Assembly: GCF_900019265.1 (NCBI RefSeq)
Contig: NZ_CYGX02000070.1
Span: forward strand, 23,981 to 87,980
DNA length: 64,000 nt
Reading direction: 5' to 3'
From: Paraburkholderia ribeironis
Lineage (GTDB): Bacteria; Pseudomonadota; Gammaproteobacteria; Burkholderiales; Burkholderiaceae
The translations under genes were made by a program, and so were the position numbers. The notes under the pieces were generated by a model. It was not told the DNA's origin and ran no database searches. It saw nothing but the letters and a program-made list of their open reading frames with translations. Below are positions 46,507 through 55,596 of the stretch, piece by piece; the stretch's first letter is position 1, and each line of letters opens with the position of its first letter.

Positions 46507-46683
46507 ATGATGAACCATCCCTTGGAACAGACCCGTGCCGCCGGCCGCATCGACGACCAGGACAAGCGCGCGAACGACGCCCCGGACAACGGCGACGCAC
46601 CGACTGAAAACGAAGCCCCAGCGCCTATCCTGCAGTCAGAAGACGACGAGCTCGTCGACGAAGACGCATTGAATGAGAAGTGA
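46507..46683 (+). CDS. Small acidic hypothetical protein
   Basis: A 58-residue very acidic protein (MMNHPLEQTRAAGRI..., ending SEDDELVDEDALNEK). CTGGAG precedes the ATG at 46507; the second ATG at 46510 is equally possible. No domain is recognised; it looks intrinsically disordered. It is 45 bp upstream of another hypothetical gene on the same strand. Confidence 0.6.
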   Translation: MMNHPLEQTRAAGRIDDQDKRANDAPDNGDAPTENEAPAPILQSEDDELVDEDALNEK

Positions 46684-46728
46684 CGACACGAGTCGTTGCA
46701 CTGACATAACATTTTTCACTAGCACGTA

Positions 46729-47304
46729 ATGAACGAACATAAAGTCACGGACGACCGATTTGATAGACGAGAACTTTTGCTTCATCTCGGCGACATTCTG
46801 GAAGCCGCGACATATCTTGCCGGAACGAAGTCGCCGGCCACACTAGTGGCGCAGCTTGCGCAAGAAGATGATGCATTGCGGGACCTTGCGTTTCTTCGTG
46901 GGCTCGCGCCCAGGATGACAGTGGCCGAGTTCAGTGCACGCGTCGCCAGTGCATTCTGCCTGTGGCCGAAGAGGCTACTTGAGGCGCAGCTGAATCGGAC
47001 TGCGCTGGCGTCGACTGTTCAGCGTGCCCTTTTCGATGGCAACCCTGATGGCTGGAACGGGTACGTTAGTTACCTGCAGAACAAGGTGGCATGGTTCGGA
47101 ACAGGGCTTCCCGTTATGAATGCGGACGCTTTGGCAAAGCCGGTTCGTCATGTCGCAGAGGAGGCGATTCCGATCGAAGCGCCGCTTGAAGCACCAGTTG
47201 AAGCGTCGATCCAGGCGCCGGTCGTGGCCACATTGTCCGCGAAGCCGAACGCGTCATTCGAGAAGAAAGGTTGGCCTTGGCCTGAACCAGGGTCGACGAC
47301 CTGA
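46729..47304 (+). CDS. Hypothetical protein
   Basis: A 191-residue cytoplasmic protein that I do not recognise. The first 130 residues look like a helical folded domain (ELLLHLGDILEAATYLAG, DDALRDLAFLRGLAPRMTV, FCLWPKRLLEAQLNRTAL). The C-terminal 50 residues are a low-complexity Ala/Pro/Glu segment (IPIEAPLEAPVEASIQAP), ending with an aromatic KKGWPWPEPG. GC content at third positions is lower than in the neighbouring operons, which may mean recent acquisition. It follows the small acidic gene by 45 bp. Confidence 0.65.
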   Translation: MNEHKVTDDRFDRRELLLHLGDILEAATYLAGTKSPATLVAQLAQEDDALRDLAFLRGLAPRMTVAEFSARVASAFCLWPKRLLEAQLNRTALASTVQRALFDGNPDGWNGYVSYLQNKVAWFGTGLPVMNADALAKPVRHVAEEAIPIEAPLEAPVEASIQAPVVATLSAKPNASFEKKGWPWPEPGSTT

Positions 47305-47645
47305 CTCACCGCACCAACCGGCCCGTACCGCGGTCGCTACTTGATCTCAGCCGGGATACGGGATGTCGCTATTAGATTAGTTGTATTAGCCGGGACCCGA
47401 TCTGACAGGGAGTCGGGCCGATAAAGAACGAGTCATCAACGGGAATGAGCTTTGTGCGCTCGAGTGCGTCAGCGGGTTTCATGCGTTACTGTTCCGTTGA
47501 ATGATCTTTTGCGCGCAGCGTGATCAGGTGTCGGCGCTCGTTGCCGCGCACGGCGTCGAACTTCGATCACATCGTGGTCGACGCCGGATTCGCGATGCGA
47601 GACGTGCCGCCCACCACGATGTGCGTCACCCACGCGCCGCCATCG
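47305..47645. other. Intergenic region, 341 bp, nothing recognised
   Basis: It separates two convergent genes. A weak stem near 47398-47420 (CCCGA/TCGGG) may help termination. No gene is supported. Confidence 0.4.
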
Positions 47646-48251
47646 TCACTTCGGTTCGCCGCCGTTGCGCGACACGACGGCCGCAACGGCAGAGACGAAC
47701 ACGGCCCGAACCGAGTCGCCCACCTTGAGCTCGTCCAATGAAATGTCTGGCGCGACATCGAGCGTTTCCGTGCGCGTCGGACCACGCAGCGTGACCGTGC
47801 GGTGCTTGCGGTCGACTTTCTGTACCGTCGCCACGACTTCGACCCGACGCGCCGACGCCACCACACCGCCCGATGCCGGTTGCGCGATTTCGGTGTCGAT
47901 GCGCTGGCGGATCCCGCTCGTCGCCAGTTTGTCGATACCGATCAGAACCGACTTGTGATACGCGATGTTCAAAATGTCGCCGACATGCAGCTTCTTCACG
48001 TCCGCTACTTCGGGATTCACTTCGATCACCGAGAGGCCACCGCGCGGACCGAGCAGCGTGACGCTGTTCGAATCCGGATCGATTTCGACGACCCGCGCCT
48101 GAACGTGAAGCAGCGCCGCCGCACCGACGGCCTGCGGCGCCGAGGCCGCTTCCTGAGCCACGGCCGGGCAGGCAGCCGCGAGCAGAATCGCTAGCGCTAC
48201 CGGGATGGTCTTGACACGAGCCAGACTCGACCTTGATGTATGGCTAGCCAT
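47646..48251 (-). CDS. Secreted protein of unknown function with two beta-rich repeats
   Basis: A 201-residue protein with an N-terminal signal peptide (VALAILLAAACPAVAQE). The mature part has two similar segments: VVEIDPDSNSVTLLGPRGG...VADVKKLHVGDILNIAY and VQKVDRKHRTVTLRGPTRT...ISLDELKVGDSVRAVF. This internal duplication suggests a two-lobed beta barrel, perhaps related to small metal- or carbohydrate-binding periplasmic proteins. AAAAGGAGTGTTTC precedes the ATG at 48251. A short exported protein gene lies 101 bp upstream on the same strand. Confidence 0.7.
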   Translation of the reverse strand: MASHTSRSSLARVKTIPVALAILLAAACPAVAQEAASAPQAVGAAALLHVQARVVEIDPDSNSVTLLGPRGGLSVIEVNPEVADVKKLHVGDILNIAYHKSVLIGIDKLATSGIRQRIDTEIAQPASGGVVASARRVEVVATVQKVDRKHRTVTLRGPTRTETLDVAPDISLDELKVGDSVRAVFVSAVAAVVSRNGGEPK

Positions 48252-48352
48252 GAAACACTCCTTTTGATTGCGTTGGTCATCCGGAAAATGTGCAGCACGG
48301 CGATCGGGCCAATCGAGCCAATGAAGCCAGTCGGCCTCGCTGAAACCTGTGG

Positions 48353-48562
48353 TCACGAGAAAGGCAGCTTGTTGTTATGTGCGTTCACGCCGAATACGCT
48401 CGGCGCGTAATAGTTCTGTACGTTGAACAACAACGATGGATTGAGCAGGCTATCGCCTTTGTTCGCATTGTCGGCTTCGCTTTGTGCGAATGAACTTTCA
48501 TCCAAAACCGGCAGAATTCCCGCTATCAAAAAACGACAGGACCCGGTAACCGATTTCTTCAC
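48353..48562 (-). CDS. Short putative secreted protein
   Basis: A 69-residue product with a GTG start at 48562 (GGAG upstream). The N-terminus MKKSVTGSCRFLIAGILPVL looks like a signal peptide but lacks a tidy cleavage site. The mature part SLLNPSLLFNVQNYYAPSVFG is rich in Asn and aromatic residues. No family is recognised. It is 101 bp upstream of the two-repeat secreted protein gene and may be co-transcribed with it. Confidence 0.5.
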   Translation of the reverse strand: MKKSVTGSCRFLIAGILPVLDESSFAQSEADNANKGDSLLNPSLLFNVQNYYAPSVFGVNAHNNKLPFS

Positions 48563-49344
48563 ACTGATCTCCGTCTTTTAAAGACAAAGGCAGTTCTCGC
48601 GCAATCTATTATGCAAAAATCGCGAAAAGCAATGCCCACGTCCCAGATGCGGCGCAAAGGAGCGCTCTTTTACAGACGATGAGACGCAAAAGCCCACAGT
48701 GCTTTGCGCGTCGCTCTCTTGCGAGCGTCAGGGGGTGAACAGGTGGCTAGCCATAACGCGTTCCTCGCAGAGACGTTGGCTGCCGCACGGCCGACTTGTG
48801 CGGGCTTGAAAGGCGACAAGGTGTTGATTATTGAAAACCGTTAGGGGATGCTAGCAAACGTGTAAAGCAATAGCAAGGCACTATTGCGCCTGATTTATCT
48901 CGAACCGAAAGCGGCCATCCAGGCGGCACTTCGTACGCACACCAAATGAACCAGTGGGGGAATTTTTTTCTCAAAGACCGCATTCGCCCCACAACGGATT
49001 ATTAGCAGCGGGGTATGCGGCCTGCTCCGAAACACCTCCGAAACACTACTTCGCCACCATCTCGGCGACCCGCACACGACTCGCTAGTCCATTGCCAGGA
49101 CGACCCGTTGCAGACATCGAATTTCGCATGGAAGAAACCAACCTTCGTCTTGAATCGCTCGCCGACGACTGCGGAAAATCGCAGCCGCTCGTGCAGTATG
49201 TCGAGCGCGAGTCGCGCTGGCAATTTGCACGCAACACGTTTGCGCGAATGGATGTGATCGCCCGATGCAAGACACCGTGATTGCGCGAAGTCCCGGCGGG
49301 ACGCGGCACCTTCTGCCAGGCACCGCGCTCCCGCTCACAAATAG
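48563..49344. other. Intergenic region, 782 bp, no confident gene
   Basis: The base content drops here, as in other regulatory stretches of this window. A plus-strand frame from 49129 (MEETNLRLESLADDCGKSQ) to 49280 is the only protein-like piece, 50 residues, but without a ribosome site. No repeats or terminators were seen. Confidence 0.4.
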
Positions 49345-49650
49345 TCACTGACCGAAATAGATTTTGCATTGCGGTCCGGAAGTGCACGGCGGAGAACGTC
49401 GGCTGCCCGAGTCTGACTGTCCCGCGGCCACGCCGCCATACGACACGTTTTGCACCGCCTGCGTACCCTGCCCGGTTTCGCCGAGCGACATGTCAGTCGT
49501 GGCCTGCGCCGACTCGTTCGCGTTCTGTTCCATCAGCGCACGGCCCGACGCGGCCGCACCCGGCTGGCCCTCCGGCTGCGTGGCGCTGGCCGTTCTGGGT
49601 GCGAGAAGCAGAAGGGCGCTTGCGACTACCATCAATAAACGTAATTTCAT
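49345..49650 (-). CDS. Small secreted hypothetical protein
   Basis: A 101-residue protein. The signal peptide MKLRLLMVVASALLLLAPR ends near ASATQ. The mature part is Gly, Ser, Ala and Gln rich, with two Cys near the end (PPCTSGPQCKIYFGQ) that could form a disulphide. GAGGAG lies 8 bases before the ATG at 49650. No family is recognised; Burkholderiales carry many such proteins. Confidence 0.65.
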   Translation of the reverse strand: MKLRLLMVVASALLLLAPRTASATQPEGQPGAAASGRALMEQNANESAQATTDMSLGETGQGTQAVQNVSYGGVAAGQSDSGSRRSPPCTSGPQCKIYFGQ

Positions 49651-50412
49651 GTCCAGACTCCTCGAATCCGGCGCAGCAGTTCTCGTCCTCCTAAAGAATT
49701 GATCCGCGAAAAAAGCCAGTTCGCCCAATCGGGCTGAGGAACGGGTCGATGACGATGCCTGACTGCTGCGGCGGGTCATCGAACTAAACGAATAAATAAT
49801 TGCCAGACCTGCAACCGATGTGGGACGCGTTCTCGCAGGTGTCCGGAATCAGCCGCCACAAGCTGGCAGCGCGAATATGTGCTCCGCAGTTTCGTTATAG
49901 GTCGCCCGCCTGGGAATGCAATCCGGGGCCCGCTCGCGTGCGGCGTGCCATACTGTTGGATAAACCGCATTGCAGACAAAATCAGCGGCGCCGGTGCGTG
50001 CTTTGCCGTTACAGTGCGCTATGATGCTGCCATAATGTAAAAAACGGCACGCGCGAGACACCGGCGGAAGACGGAGCGTGGACGTGAAACCAGCCATTCG
50101 CAGTCAGTGCATTGTTACCACAGTTCTTTCCGTTCGGCCTCAACGCTTATCCCGCGTTGTTTCGCCGCGCGGGCGAAGTGATGCGATATGCACCAATTGG
50201 CAGCGATTGGCACGGCAATCTTATAGGCGGCCGGGTTTGGCATAGGCTGTAGCGCGATTTATGGGGCAGCGTTTTCGGCGCGGCTCGTGGAATTTCCTTC
50301 AATCGATAACCCCACGCGGTCCGGCTCGCTTAAATAGGCGCGATGCATCGCGTCTTTCCCTTGCAATCTGTAATTGACAGAACGCTGGACGTTTTAGAAG
50401 GACGAATATCTT
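49651..50412. other. Intergenic region, 762 bp, no confident gene
   Basis: No protein-like frame was found on either strand. The region is less GC-rich than the operons. The promoter of the H-NS-like gene lies at its right end; TTGACA at about 50376 is too close to the ATG for a normal promoter unless the leader is very short. Confidence 0.4.
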
Positions 50413-50742
50413 ATGGACGAAAGGAAGCGAGATAGCATGATTGCGTATCTCCGCCATCGCATGGAAGAGTTTGGTATCAAGCCAGAAGACCTGGCTGCCG
50501 TGCTGGCGTCCGAACCGGCGGCGCAAAAAGCCGAACGCTACCGTAGCGCGAGCGGAGACAGCTGGGACGGCCAGGGTGAAATGCCCCAATGGCTCAAGCA
50601 GGCGATCAGCGCGGGGCAATCCATCGACCACTTCGAATTGGCCGCCAAACCGGCCCCCGCCCCGCAACCCCAGAAAAAACATGTGGACTGGAGTAACGAC
50701 CCGTTCGCAGGTAGCCGGCTCGCGCGTCCGAATAACCGTTGA
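50413..50742 (+). CDS. H-NS family histone-like protein
   Basis: A 109-residue protein. A short N-terminal helical part (MIAYLRHRMEEFGIKPEDLA) is followed by YRSASGDSWDGQGEMPQWLK, which matches the H-NS C-terminal DNA-binding core (the YRxxxGxxWxGxGxxPxWL pattern). Pro-rich segment PAPAPQPQKKHVDW follows. Such proteins bind AT-rich or foreign DNA and silence it. Here the N-terminal dimer region is shorter than in full-length H-NS, so it may be a modulator that mixes with longer partners. It stands alone. Confidence 0.75.
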   Translation: MDERKRDSMIAYLRHRMEEFGIKPEDLAAVLASEPAAQKAERYRSASGDSWDGQGEMPQWLKQAISAGQSIDHFELAAKPAPAPQPQKKHVDWSNDPFAGSRLARPNNR

Positions 50743-51014
50743 GCTGCTGCCAGGCTATTGAGCCGCTGGCGCAAAAAGTTTATCCCCGCATTCTCCCGTG
50801 GGACCTCGCCGGTTCGAGAGGTTCGCTGACGCACGCATATGAAACACCGACGCGAGCGTGCCGCCGCTTTGCACGCAGAAATTCGTGCCCGCCGTATATC
50901 CGGCGAGTGCGGCGTAATCATGCGTTGCGTCCAATAATCCGGCCCCGCAATTCTTGAACGAACTACACTCGGCTCGCAGCAGCCCGACGGGCTTGCCAAG
51001 CAAAATTTCGTGCG

Positions 51015-51683
51015 TCAATCGACGCTCAGAACCACGCTCGGCTGTGTCGCCGTGGTTTCGGCGGCAAGCGTCGCGGTGAACGTCGCGCCGCTCGCTGAGC
51101 TGGCGGCTGGATGGCTTGCGTAGCTGTCGGCGGCGCGCGGCGAGTCGTTATCGGTCGTGCTCATGCCCGTGCTTGCGGGTGCTGCGGCGCTTGCGGAGGC
51201 CGCCATCAGAGCGCCCATGTCCCGCACCGGCGGCGCCGCATATTGCGGCAACGCGATGAACGCGCCGACCTGCCGCACGATCTGCCAGAACATCTTGTCG
51301 AATAGCCGCACGCGTTCATCGTCCGACAGGCCGTCGCCGAGCGGATTGGCAACCGTCCAGCAACGCAACGAAGGCGCCCCCGGAAACGCGGGCACATGGT
51401 GTGCGTTGACGGATTCGTCCAGTGCAATGACGAGGTCCATGCGCGGCGCCCACTCACCGGTGAATTCCAGCCAGCTTTTCGGGCTGAGCAGGTCGCGGCC
51501 CGATATGCCACGGCGCAATTGGGCGAGCGCCAGCGGATGAATCCGGGCGGCCGGCTCCGGCCCCGCGCTGAATGCGTCGAACCGATGCCCTGCCAACTCG
51601 CGCAGCAAAGCCTCGGCAATGATGCCGAGCGCTGAATTATCGCGGCAAAGAAACAGCACTTTATATTTTCTGGTCACGCTCAT
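51015..51683 (-). CDS. Low-molecular-weight phosphatase/ArsC-fold protein with altered P-loop
   Basis: A 222-residue protein. The first 140 residues follow the LMW tyrosine phosphatase/arsenate reductase fold: VLFLCRDNSALGIIAEALLREL gives the P-loop Cys near residue 13, and NPLGDG and WQIVRQVGAFI occur later. In active enzymes the loop is C-X5-R; here the Arg position is Leu (CRDNSAL), so normal catalysis is doubtful. The last 70 residues are Ser/Ala/Thr rich, with no known fold. It may bind phosphate or act as a regulator. It stands alone on the minus strand. Confidence 0.72.
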   Translation of the reverse strand: MSVTRKYKVLFLCRDNSALGIIAEALLRELAGHRFDAFSAGPEPAARIHPLALAQLRRGISGRDLLSPKSWLEFTGEWAPRMDLVIALDESVNAHHVPAFPGAPSLRCWTVANPLGDGLSDDERVRLFDKMFWQIVRQVGAFIALPQYAAPPVRDMGALMAASASAAAPASTGMSTTDNDSPRAADSYASHPAASSASGATFTATLAAETTATQPSVVLSVD

Positions 51684-52049
51684 CCCGTACCCGTATTTTT
51701 ATTTTGCTTCTGGGCGACATTTTGCCTACCCAGTCTTGCGCCTCCGTGACACTACGATGTCTTAATTTTGCGCGCTACAGAATTTGCACCAGGGTTTCAA
51801 CTGAGGGGCTCCGAGCGCGATGCGCTACGCATGCCCGGCAGTGTACCAGCGTGAGGATTAACCTTACATTACCCTGTCTGTCGCATACCGACACGGACGC
51901 GTGCGTTGATTGGCATGCGCCGCGCGACGCACTTTTTCTCGCGGACGGATTTATCCCCCCGCGGTCGCGCGTTCATACTGCAGGTTGTTTTTTGCGGCCG
52001 CCCGCGTTGCCGATCGGGCTCGCGACAGCCACCACCACGAGACTCACGG
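51684..52049. other. Intergenic region between divergent genes, 366 bp
   Basis: No gene is supported. Promoters for the phosphatase-fold gene (left) and chaC (right) must lie here. The frame of chaC is open upstream to 51906, but without a start that suits the family. Confidence 0.4.
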
Positions 52050-52715
52050 ATGCTGAACAGAAACGCCATTCGCTCCGGCGCATACCTGGAGAGTTTTGAT
52101 TCGCTGCCCAGCGAGATGCTGTGGACCCAGGAGCGGATCGACGCATCGCTCGCGCAGACCCTGCAGCGGCGTCCGCACGATGGCGAGGTCTGGGTCTTCG
52201 CGTACGGCTCGCTGATGTGGAATCCGATTTCGGACTTCGACAGCCGCCGTACCGCGACACTGCACGGCTGGCATCGCAGTTTCTGTATCCGGCTGATCGC
52301 CGGACGCGGCACGCCGGAACAGCCGGGGCGCATGCTCGCGCTCGAGCCGGGCGGCAGCACGCAAGGCGTCGCGTTACGCCTGGGTGGTGCGTCGCTCGAG
52401 GAAGAGCTGCGGATTCTGTGGATTCGCGAAATGGTGACCGGCGCTTATCGGCCGACCTGGGCGCCGGTCACGCTCGACGACGGCACCCAGCTGGCCGCGA
52501 TCGCCTTCGTCGCCAAGCCCGACGATCTGCAATACGAACGCGATGCGCGCACGGCCGCGATCGCGCCGTTGATGGCCGTGGCGACGGGCCTGTTCGGCAC
52601 GAACGCCGAATACGTGTTCAAGCTGCAACACGCGTTGGCGGACTCCGGCCTGTGCGATCCCTATATCGACGAAATCGCGTCCGAGCTGACGCGAATCAGT
52701 AGCCAGTGCGCATAA
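52050..52715 (+). CDS. chaC: ChaC-family gamma-glutamylcyclotransferase
   Basis: A 221-residue cytoplasmic enzyme that cleaves glutathione to 5-oxoproline and Cys-Gly. The glycine-rich loop VFAYGSLMWNP near residue 50 is the family signature, and the catalytic Glu is expected in the region LGGASLEEEL. WHRSFCIRLIAGRGTPEQPG is also typical. The ATG at 52050 gives the normal length; CACGGA precedes it. It is convergent with the DnaJ-domain gene, 4 bp apart. Confidence 0.88.
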   Translation: MLNRNAIRSGAYLESFDSLPSEMLWTQERIDASLAQTLQRRPHDGEVWVFAYGSLMWNPISDFDSRRTATLHGWHRSFCIRLIAGRGTPEQPGRMLALEPGGSTQGVALRLGGASLEEELRILWIREMVTGAYRPTWAPVTLDDGTQLAAIAFVAKPDDLQYERDARTAAIAPLMAVATGLFGTNAEYVFKLQHALADSGLCDPYIDEIASELTRISSQCA

Positions 52716-52719
52716 TCCG

Positions 52720-53454
52720 TCAAAAACGCAAGCCGTTCAGAAACTGAAACCACAGACTACTCAGTGTTCCGGCCGGATGCGCGTCGGCTGCCGGTTCATC
52801 GCGTTTTGCGTAGTTCGGCTGGTTTGCGCGGTTTGGCTGGTTTGCGCGGTGGCCCCGCGGGTTGTGCGCGGAGTCCTCCTGCTGCACTGAAGCCGCTGCG
52901 GCCCGCGCCGATGCACCGGAACTCGCGGCCGCGTCAGCAGCGTCGGCCGCATCGGTGGCATCCGTTGAATCAGCGGCCATGTCGGCCTGCGCGCGCTCGC
53001 GACGCGACGCCTGCAGCGCCGCCACGCTGTCCGCGATCTGCGCGGCGCGACGCGGCTCGCATTGCCGCCCGAGCAGCACACCGAACAGGACGTCGCGATT
53101 GTGACCTTCGTCGGCGAACCGGATCGCCACCGACACCATCTCCGCATACGCCGCTTCGTCGGCGGCACGCACCGCCGCTTCGCGCTTCGCCTCGGCCTGC
53201 CGCTGACGCGCGAGCTGCGCTTCCCAGCCGCGCATCTGCTCCGCATAGACCTGATCGTAGATCTTGCGCTGCGCGGCGTCGGAGAGGATCGCATACGCAT
53301 CCTTGATTTCCTGGAAGGCGGCGCGCGCCACGCCCTCCTCGGCGCCGTGATTGCGATCGGGATGCCACTTCATCGCCGCCTTCCGGTAAGCCCGCTTGAT
53401 TTCGTCGTCGGTGGCGTTCGCTGGCACACCGAGCGTGTCATATAGGGTTGTCAT
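52720..53454 (-). CDS. J-domain protein (DnaJ-like, truncated architecture)
   Basis: A 244-residue protein. The N-terminal J domain has TLYDTLGVPANATDDEIKRAYR and the HPD motif in KWHPDRNHG, so it should stimulate an Hsp70 ATPase. A helical region rich in Arg, Gln and Glu follows. The C-terminal half is low-complexity Ala/Asp/Ser, with a direct repeat RANQPNRANQPN. The zinc-finger and substrate-binding domains of DnaJ are absent. AGGA precedes the ATG at 53454. About 100 bp upstream, in the same direction, is a strong terminator, so its leader may be attenuated. Confidence 0.82.
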   Translation of the reverse strand: MTTLYDTLGVPANATDDEIKRAYRKAAMKWHPDRNHGAEEGVARAAFQEIKDAYAILSDAAQRKIYDQVYAEQMRGWEAQLARQRQAEAKREAAVRAADEAAYAEMVSVAIRFADEGHNRDVLFGVLLGRQCEPRRAAQIADSVAALQASRRERAQADMAADSTDATDAADAADAAASSGASARAAAASVQQEDSAHNPRGHRANQPNRANQPNYAKRDEPAADAHPAGTLSSLWFQFLNGLRF

Positions 53455-53550
53455 TCCTGCTCGACCTCGCCGGGATTCATCGCTGGCCATCGTAGCATGC
53501 GAGCCGCGGCTCGATCGCGAAACGGCCCGCGCCGACGCCGCCGCGAAGAC

Positions 53551-53583
53551 AAAAAAAGGCCTCGCCACTCACGTGGCGAGGCC
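53551..53583 (-). terminator. Rho-independent terminator upstream of the J-domain gene
   Basis: GGCCTCGCCAC (53558-53568) pairs perfectly with GTGGCGAGGCC (53573-53583) around a TCAC loop. On the minus strand this 11-bp stem is followed by seven T. No minus-strand gene is seen to its right, so it must end either a small RNA or the J-domain leader. Confidence 0.8.
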
Positions 53584-53862
53584 AAGTCCCATTTCAAGGA
53601 GATGTCATGGAGGAGACGATCCGATCATAACCATGCGCGCTCGCGTCCCCAACCAGGCGTTCGCCATATGCTTATCCGGCACGCCTTCACGTGCATTGGA
53701 CGGATGCGCCGACCCCGCGCGGTTATATGGTTAGAACAAAAAGTCGCTTAGCCGCGCGCCCGGCGCTCATTAAGATGACACTTCACAGCCCGGTTCGCGC
53801 CGGTCCGTCTGCGCGCAGCCCCGCGCCAGCGGGCCGTGAGCCGCTACCGAAGGAGCATTTCG

Positions 53863-54570
53863 TTGAGCAGATTCGACCATCATCGCCGCCCACTCGTCAT
53901 CGGCATCGGCGGCACGACGCGCGCCGCGTCGTCGACCGAGCGCGCGCTCGGCTTTGCGTTGCGCGGCGCGCAAGCCACCGGCGCGCACACCCGCCTGTTC
54001 GGCGGCAGCTTCCTGCATAGCCTGCCCCACTACGCGCCAGAGGATTCGGAACGGACCGACGAACAGCTCGAACTGATCGAAGCGGTACGCCACGCGGACG
54101 CGCTGATCATCGCGACGCCCGGCTATCACGGCGGCGTGTCCGGGCTCGTCAAGAATGCGCTCGACACGCTCGAGGAACTGCGCGCCGACGAACGCCCGTA
54201 TCTGGACGGCCGCGCGGTCGGCTGCATCGTCACCGCGTATGGCTGGCAGGCGGCCGGTTCGGTGCTCACGTCGCTGCGCTCGATCGTCCATGCGTTGCGC
54301 GGCTGGCCGACGCCGTTCGGCGCGGGCATCAACACGCTGGAAACGCGCTTCGATAGCGTCGACACCTGCTCCGACCCGAAAGTCGTCGATCAGCTCGCGA
54401 CGGTCGGCCAGCAGGCCGCGCAATTCGCGCTGGCGTTCAACGCGCCTCGTGCGGCGGACCCCGCTTCGGCCACGGCTGCGTCTACGGCCGCCTCCAGGGC
54501 CGCATCTTCGACTCCCTCCGGGACCGCGCTCGACGAAGCGCGGTCCGCGCGGCGCTTGCACGCGGTTTGA
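53863..54570 (+). CDS. NADPH-dependent FMN reductase-like flavoprotein
   Basis: A 235-residue flavodoxin-fold reductase. LVIGIGGTTRAASSTERAL is the FMN phosphate loop, and ATPGYHGGVSGLVKNALDTL is the family signature. It reduces FMN, quinones or similar acceptors with NADPH. A TTG at 53863 with AAGGAG 8 bases upstream is the best start; GTG at 53836 lies before that site. The C-terminal 40 residues are a low-complexity Ala/Ser tail not needed for the fold. It diverges from the J-domain gene. Confidence 0.8.
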   Translation: MSRFDHHRRPLVIGIGGTTRAASSTERALGFALRGAQATGAHTRLFGGSFLHSLPHYAPEDSERTDEQLELIEAVRHADALIIATPGYHGGVSGLVKNALDTLEELRADERPYLDGRAVGCIVTAYGWQAAGSVLTSLRSIVHALRGWPTPFGAGINTLETRFDSVDTCSDPKVVDQLATVGQQAAQFALAFNAPRAADPASATAASTAASRAASSTPSGTALDEARSARRLHAV

Positions 54571-54885
54571 ATGGCGCTGCCCACGATACCGGGGTCTCGC
54601 TGGCAGTCCCCGGCGCCGGTGTTTGCGCGAACAGTGCGCCATGCAACAGACGACCGGTCCGCTCAGGCGGATAGTATCGAGCACAGCGAATATGATCCGA
54701 TCCGGGCTCCCGAAGACCGCTCCCGAACCCCGCTGATTTGCTTACGACGAAAGATTGGTTCACCCGCTGCGCAGCGCGCTCTACGCTTGACCCAGCCGGC
54801 AACTCACGAATGCCTGGCGCCACCGGGTTACGTCCCCACGCACTGGTTTTTGCAACACACGCGGGCACACCGACACGTCAAGACC
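54571..54885. other. Intergenic region, 315 bp, nothing recognised
   Basis: The FMN reductase gene ends just before it and the small YKGYE gene follows. Overlapping frames have shadow composition. Confidence 0.4.
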
Positions 54886-55101
54886 ATGAAGTCACATATC
54901 CGCTACAAGGGCTACGAGGTCGCTCCGGCCGCACAACTGATGCCTAACGGGTTGTTCGCCGCCAACCTGACCATCGAGGAGCCCGCCGCGAGCAACGGCA
55001 AAGCCTACTCGTTCGACGCACTCGATTACTTCTTCGACGAGGAGCACGCGCTCGCCTATGCGTTCCGATGGGGACGCATGTGGGTCGATAACCACCAGTA
55101 A
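54886..55101 (+). CDS. Small hypothetical protein with YKGYE start
   Basis: A 71-residue cytoplasmic protein: MKSHIRYKGYEVAPAAQLM, then NLTIEEPAASNGKAYSFDAL, FFDEEHALAYAFRWGRMWVD. It resembles the N-terminus and aromatic content of the 31589 product, so the two may be distant paralogues. No function is known to me. Confidence 0.65.
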   Translation: MKSHIRYKGYEVAPAAQLMPNGLFAANLTIEEPAASNGKAYSFDALDYFFDEEHALAYAFRWGRMWVDNHQ

Positions 55102-55596
55102 CGTTTATCGACGCGCTCGCGGCGGCGATGGGCGTTGCGCCGATCGGGCCCATCGCGCCTATCGCGGCACTTGCGGCAGGACGCGCCGTCGCGGCGCGAT
55201 CCGGCGGGCCATGCGCGCGCCAGCAGCCGACAGCGAGAGCCGGACCGTCCTGAGGCCCGGCCTCGGCTTTTGAGCACTTGTGCCAGAATGGGCAACACGT
55301 CGAGTTCGCCTTCTGGACGCTTGCCATGTCCGATACACCTGTCGATGTTGCCGAATATCCCTCCCGAGGCCGCCGGATATCGCGCGGCGTCGGCCCGCGC
55401 GCAGCGCGGTCTGCGGGCTTATCACGCGGATCGGCTGGCCCATGCGGTTGGGCTGGCGCATGCCGCCGCCCGACAGCCTCCTCGCTGCTGAATTCGCGGT
55501 GATCGGCGACCCGTCGTTGCGGGCGCGCAAGTCAAGCGCCGCGCTTCGCCCAACCCTGGCGCCGGCAACGCACCCCACGGTAAGGAGACGCCGGTC
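55102..55596. other. Intergenic region, 495 bp, nothing recognised
   Basis: No gene, repeat or terminator is supported. AAGGAG lies 9 bases before the amidase ATG at its right end. Confidence 0.4.

Noticed and set aside
48954..49280. A 108-codon plus-strand frame in the 782-bp gap
   Set aside because: The composition is mixed and no domain or ribosome site is seen; only its last 50 codons look faintly protein-like.
50755..51018. An 87-codon minus-strand frame whose start overlaps the phosphatase-fold gene stop by 4 bp
   Set aside because: The overlap looks like coupling, but no ribosome site, family or codon pattern supports it, so it was not called as a gene.
53607..53630. A seven-codon ORF with AAGGAG on the plus strand opposite the J-domain leader
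   Set aside because: Too short to judge; mentioned only with the terminator finding.
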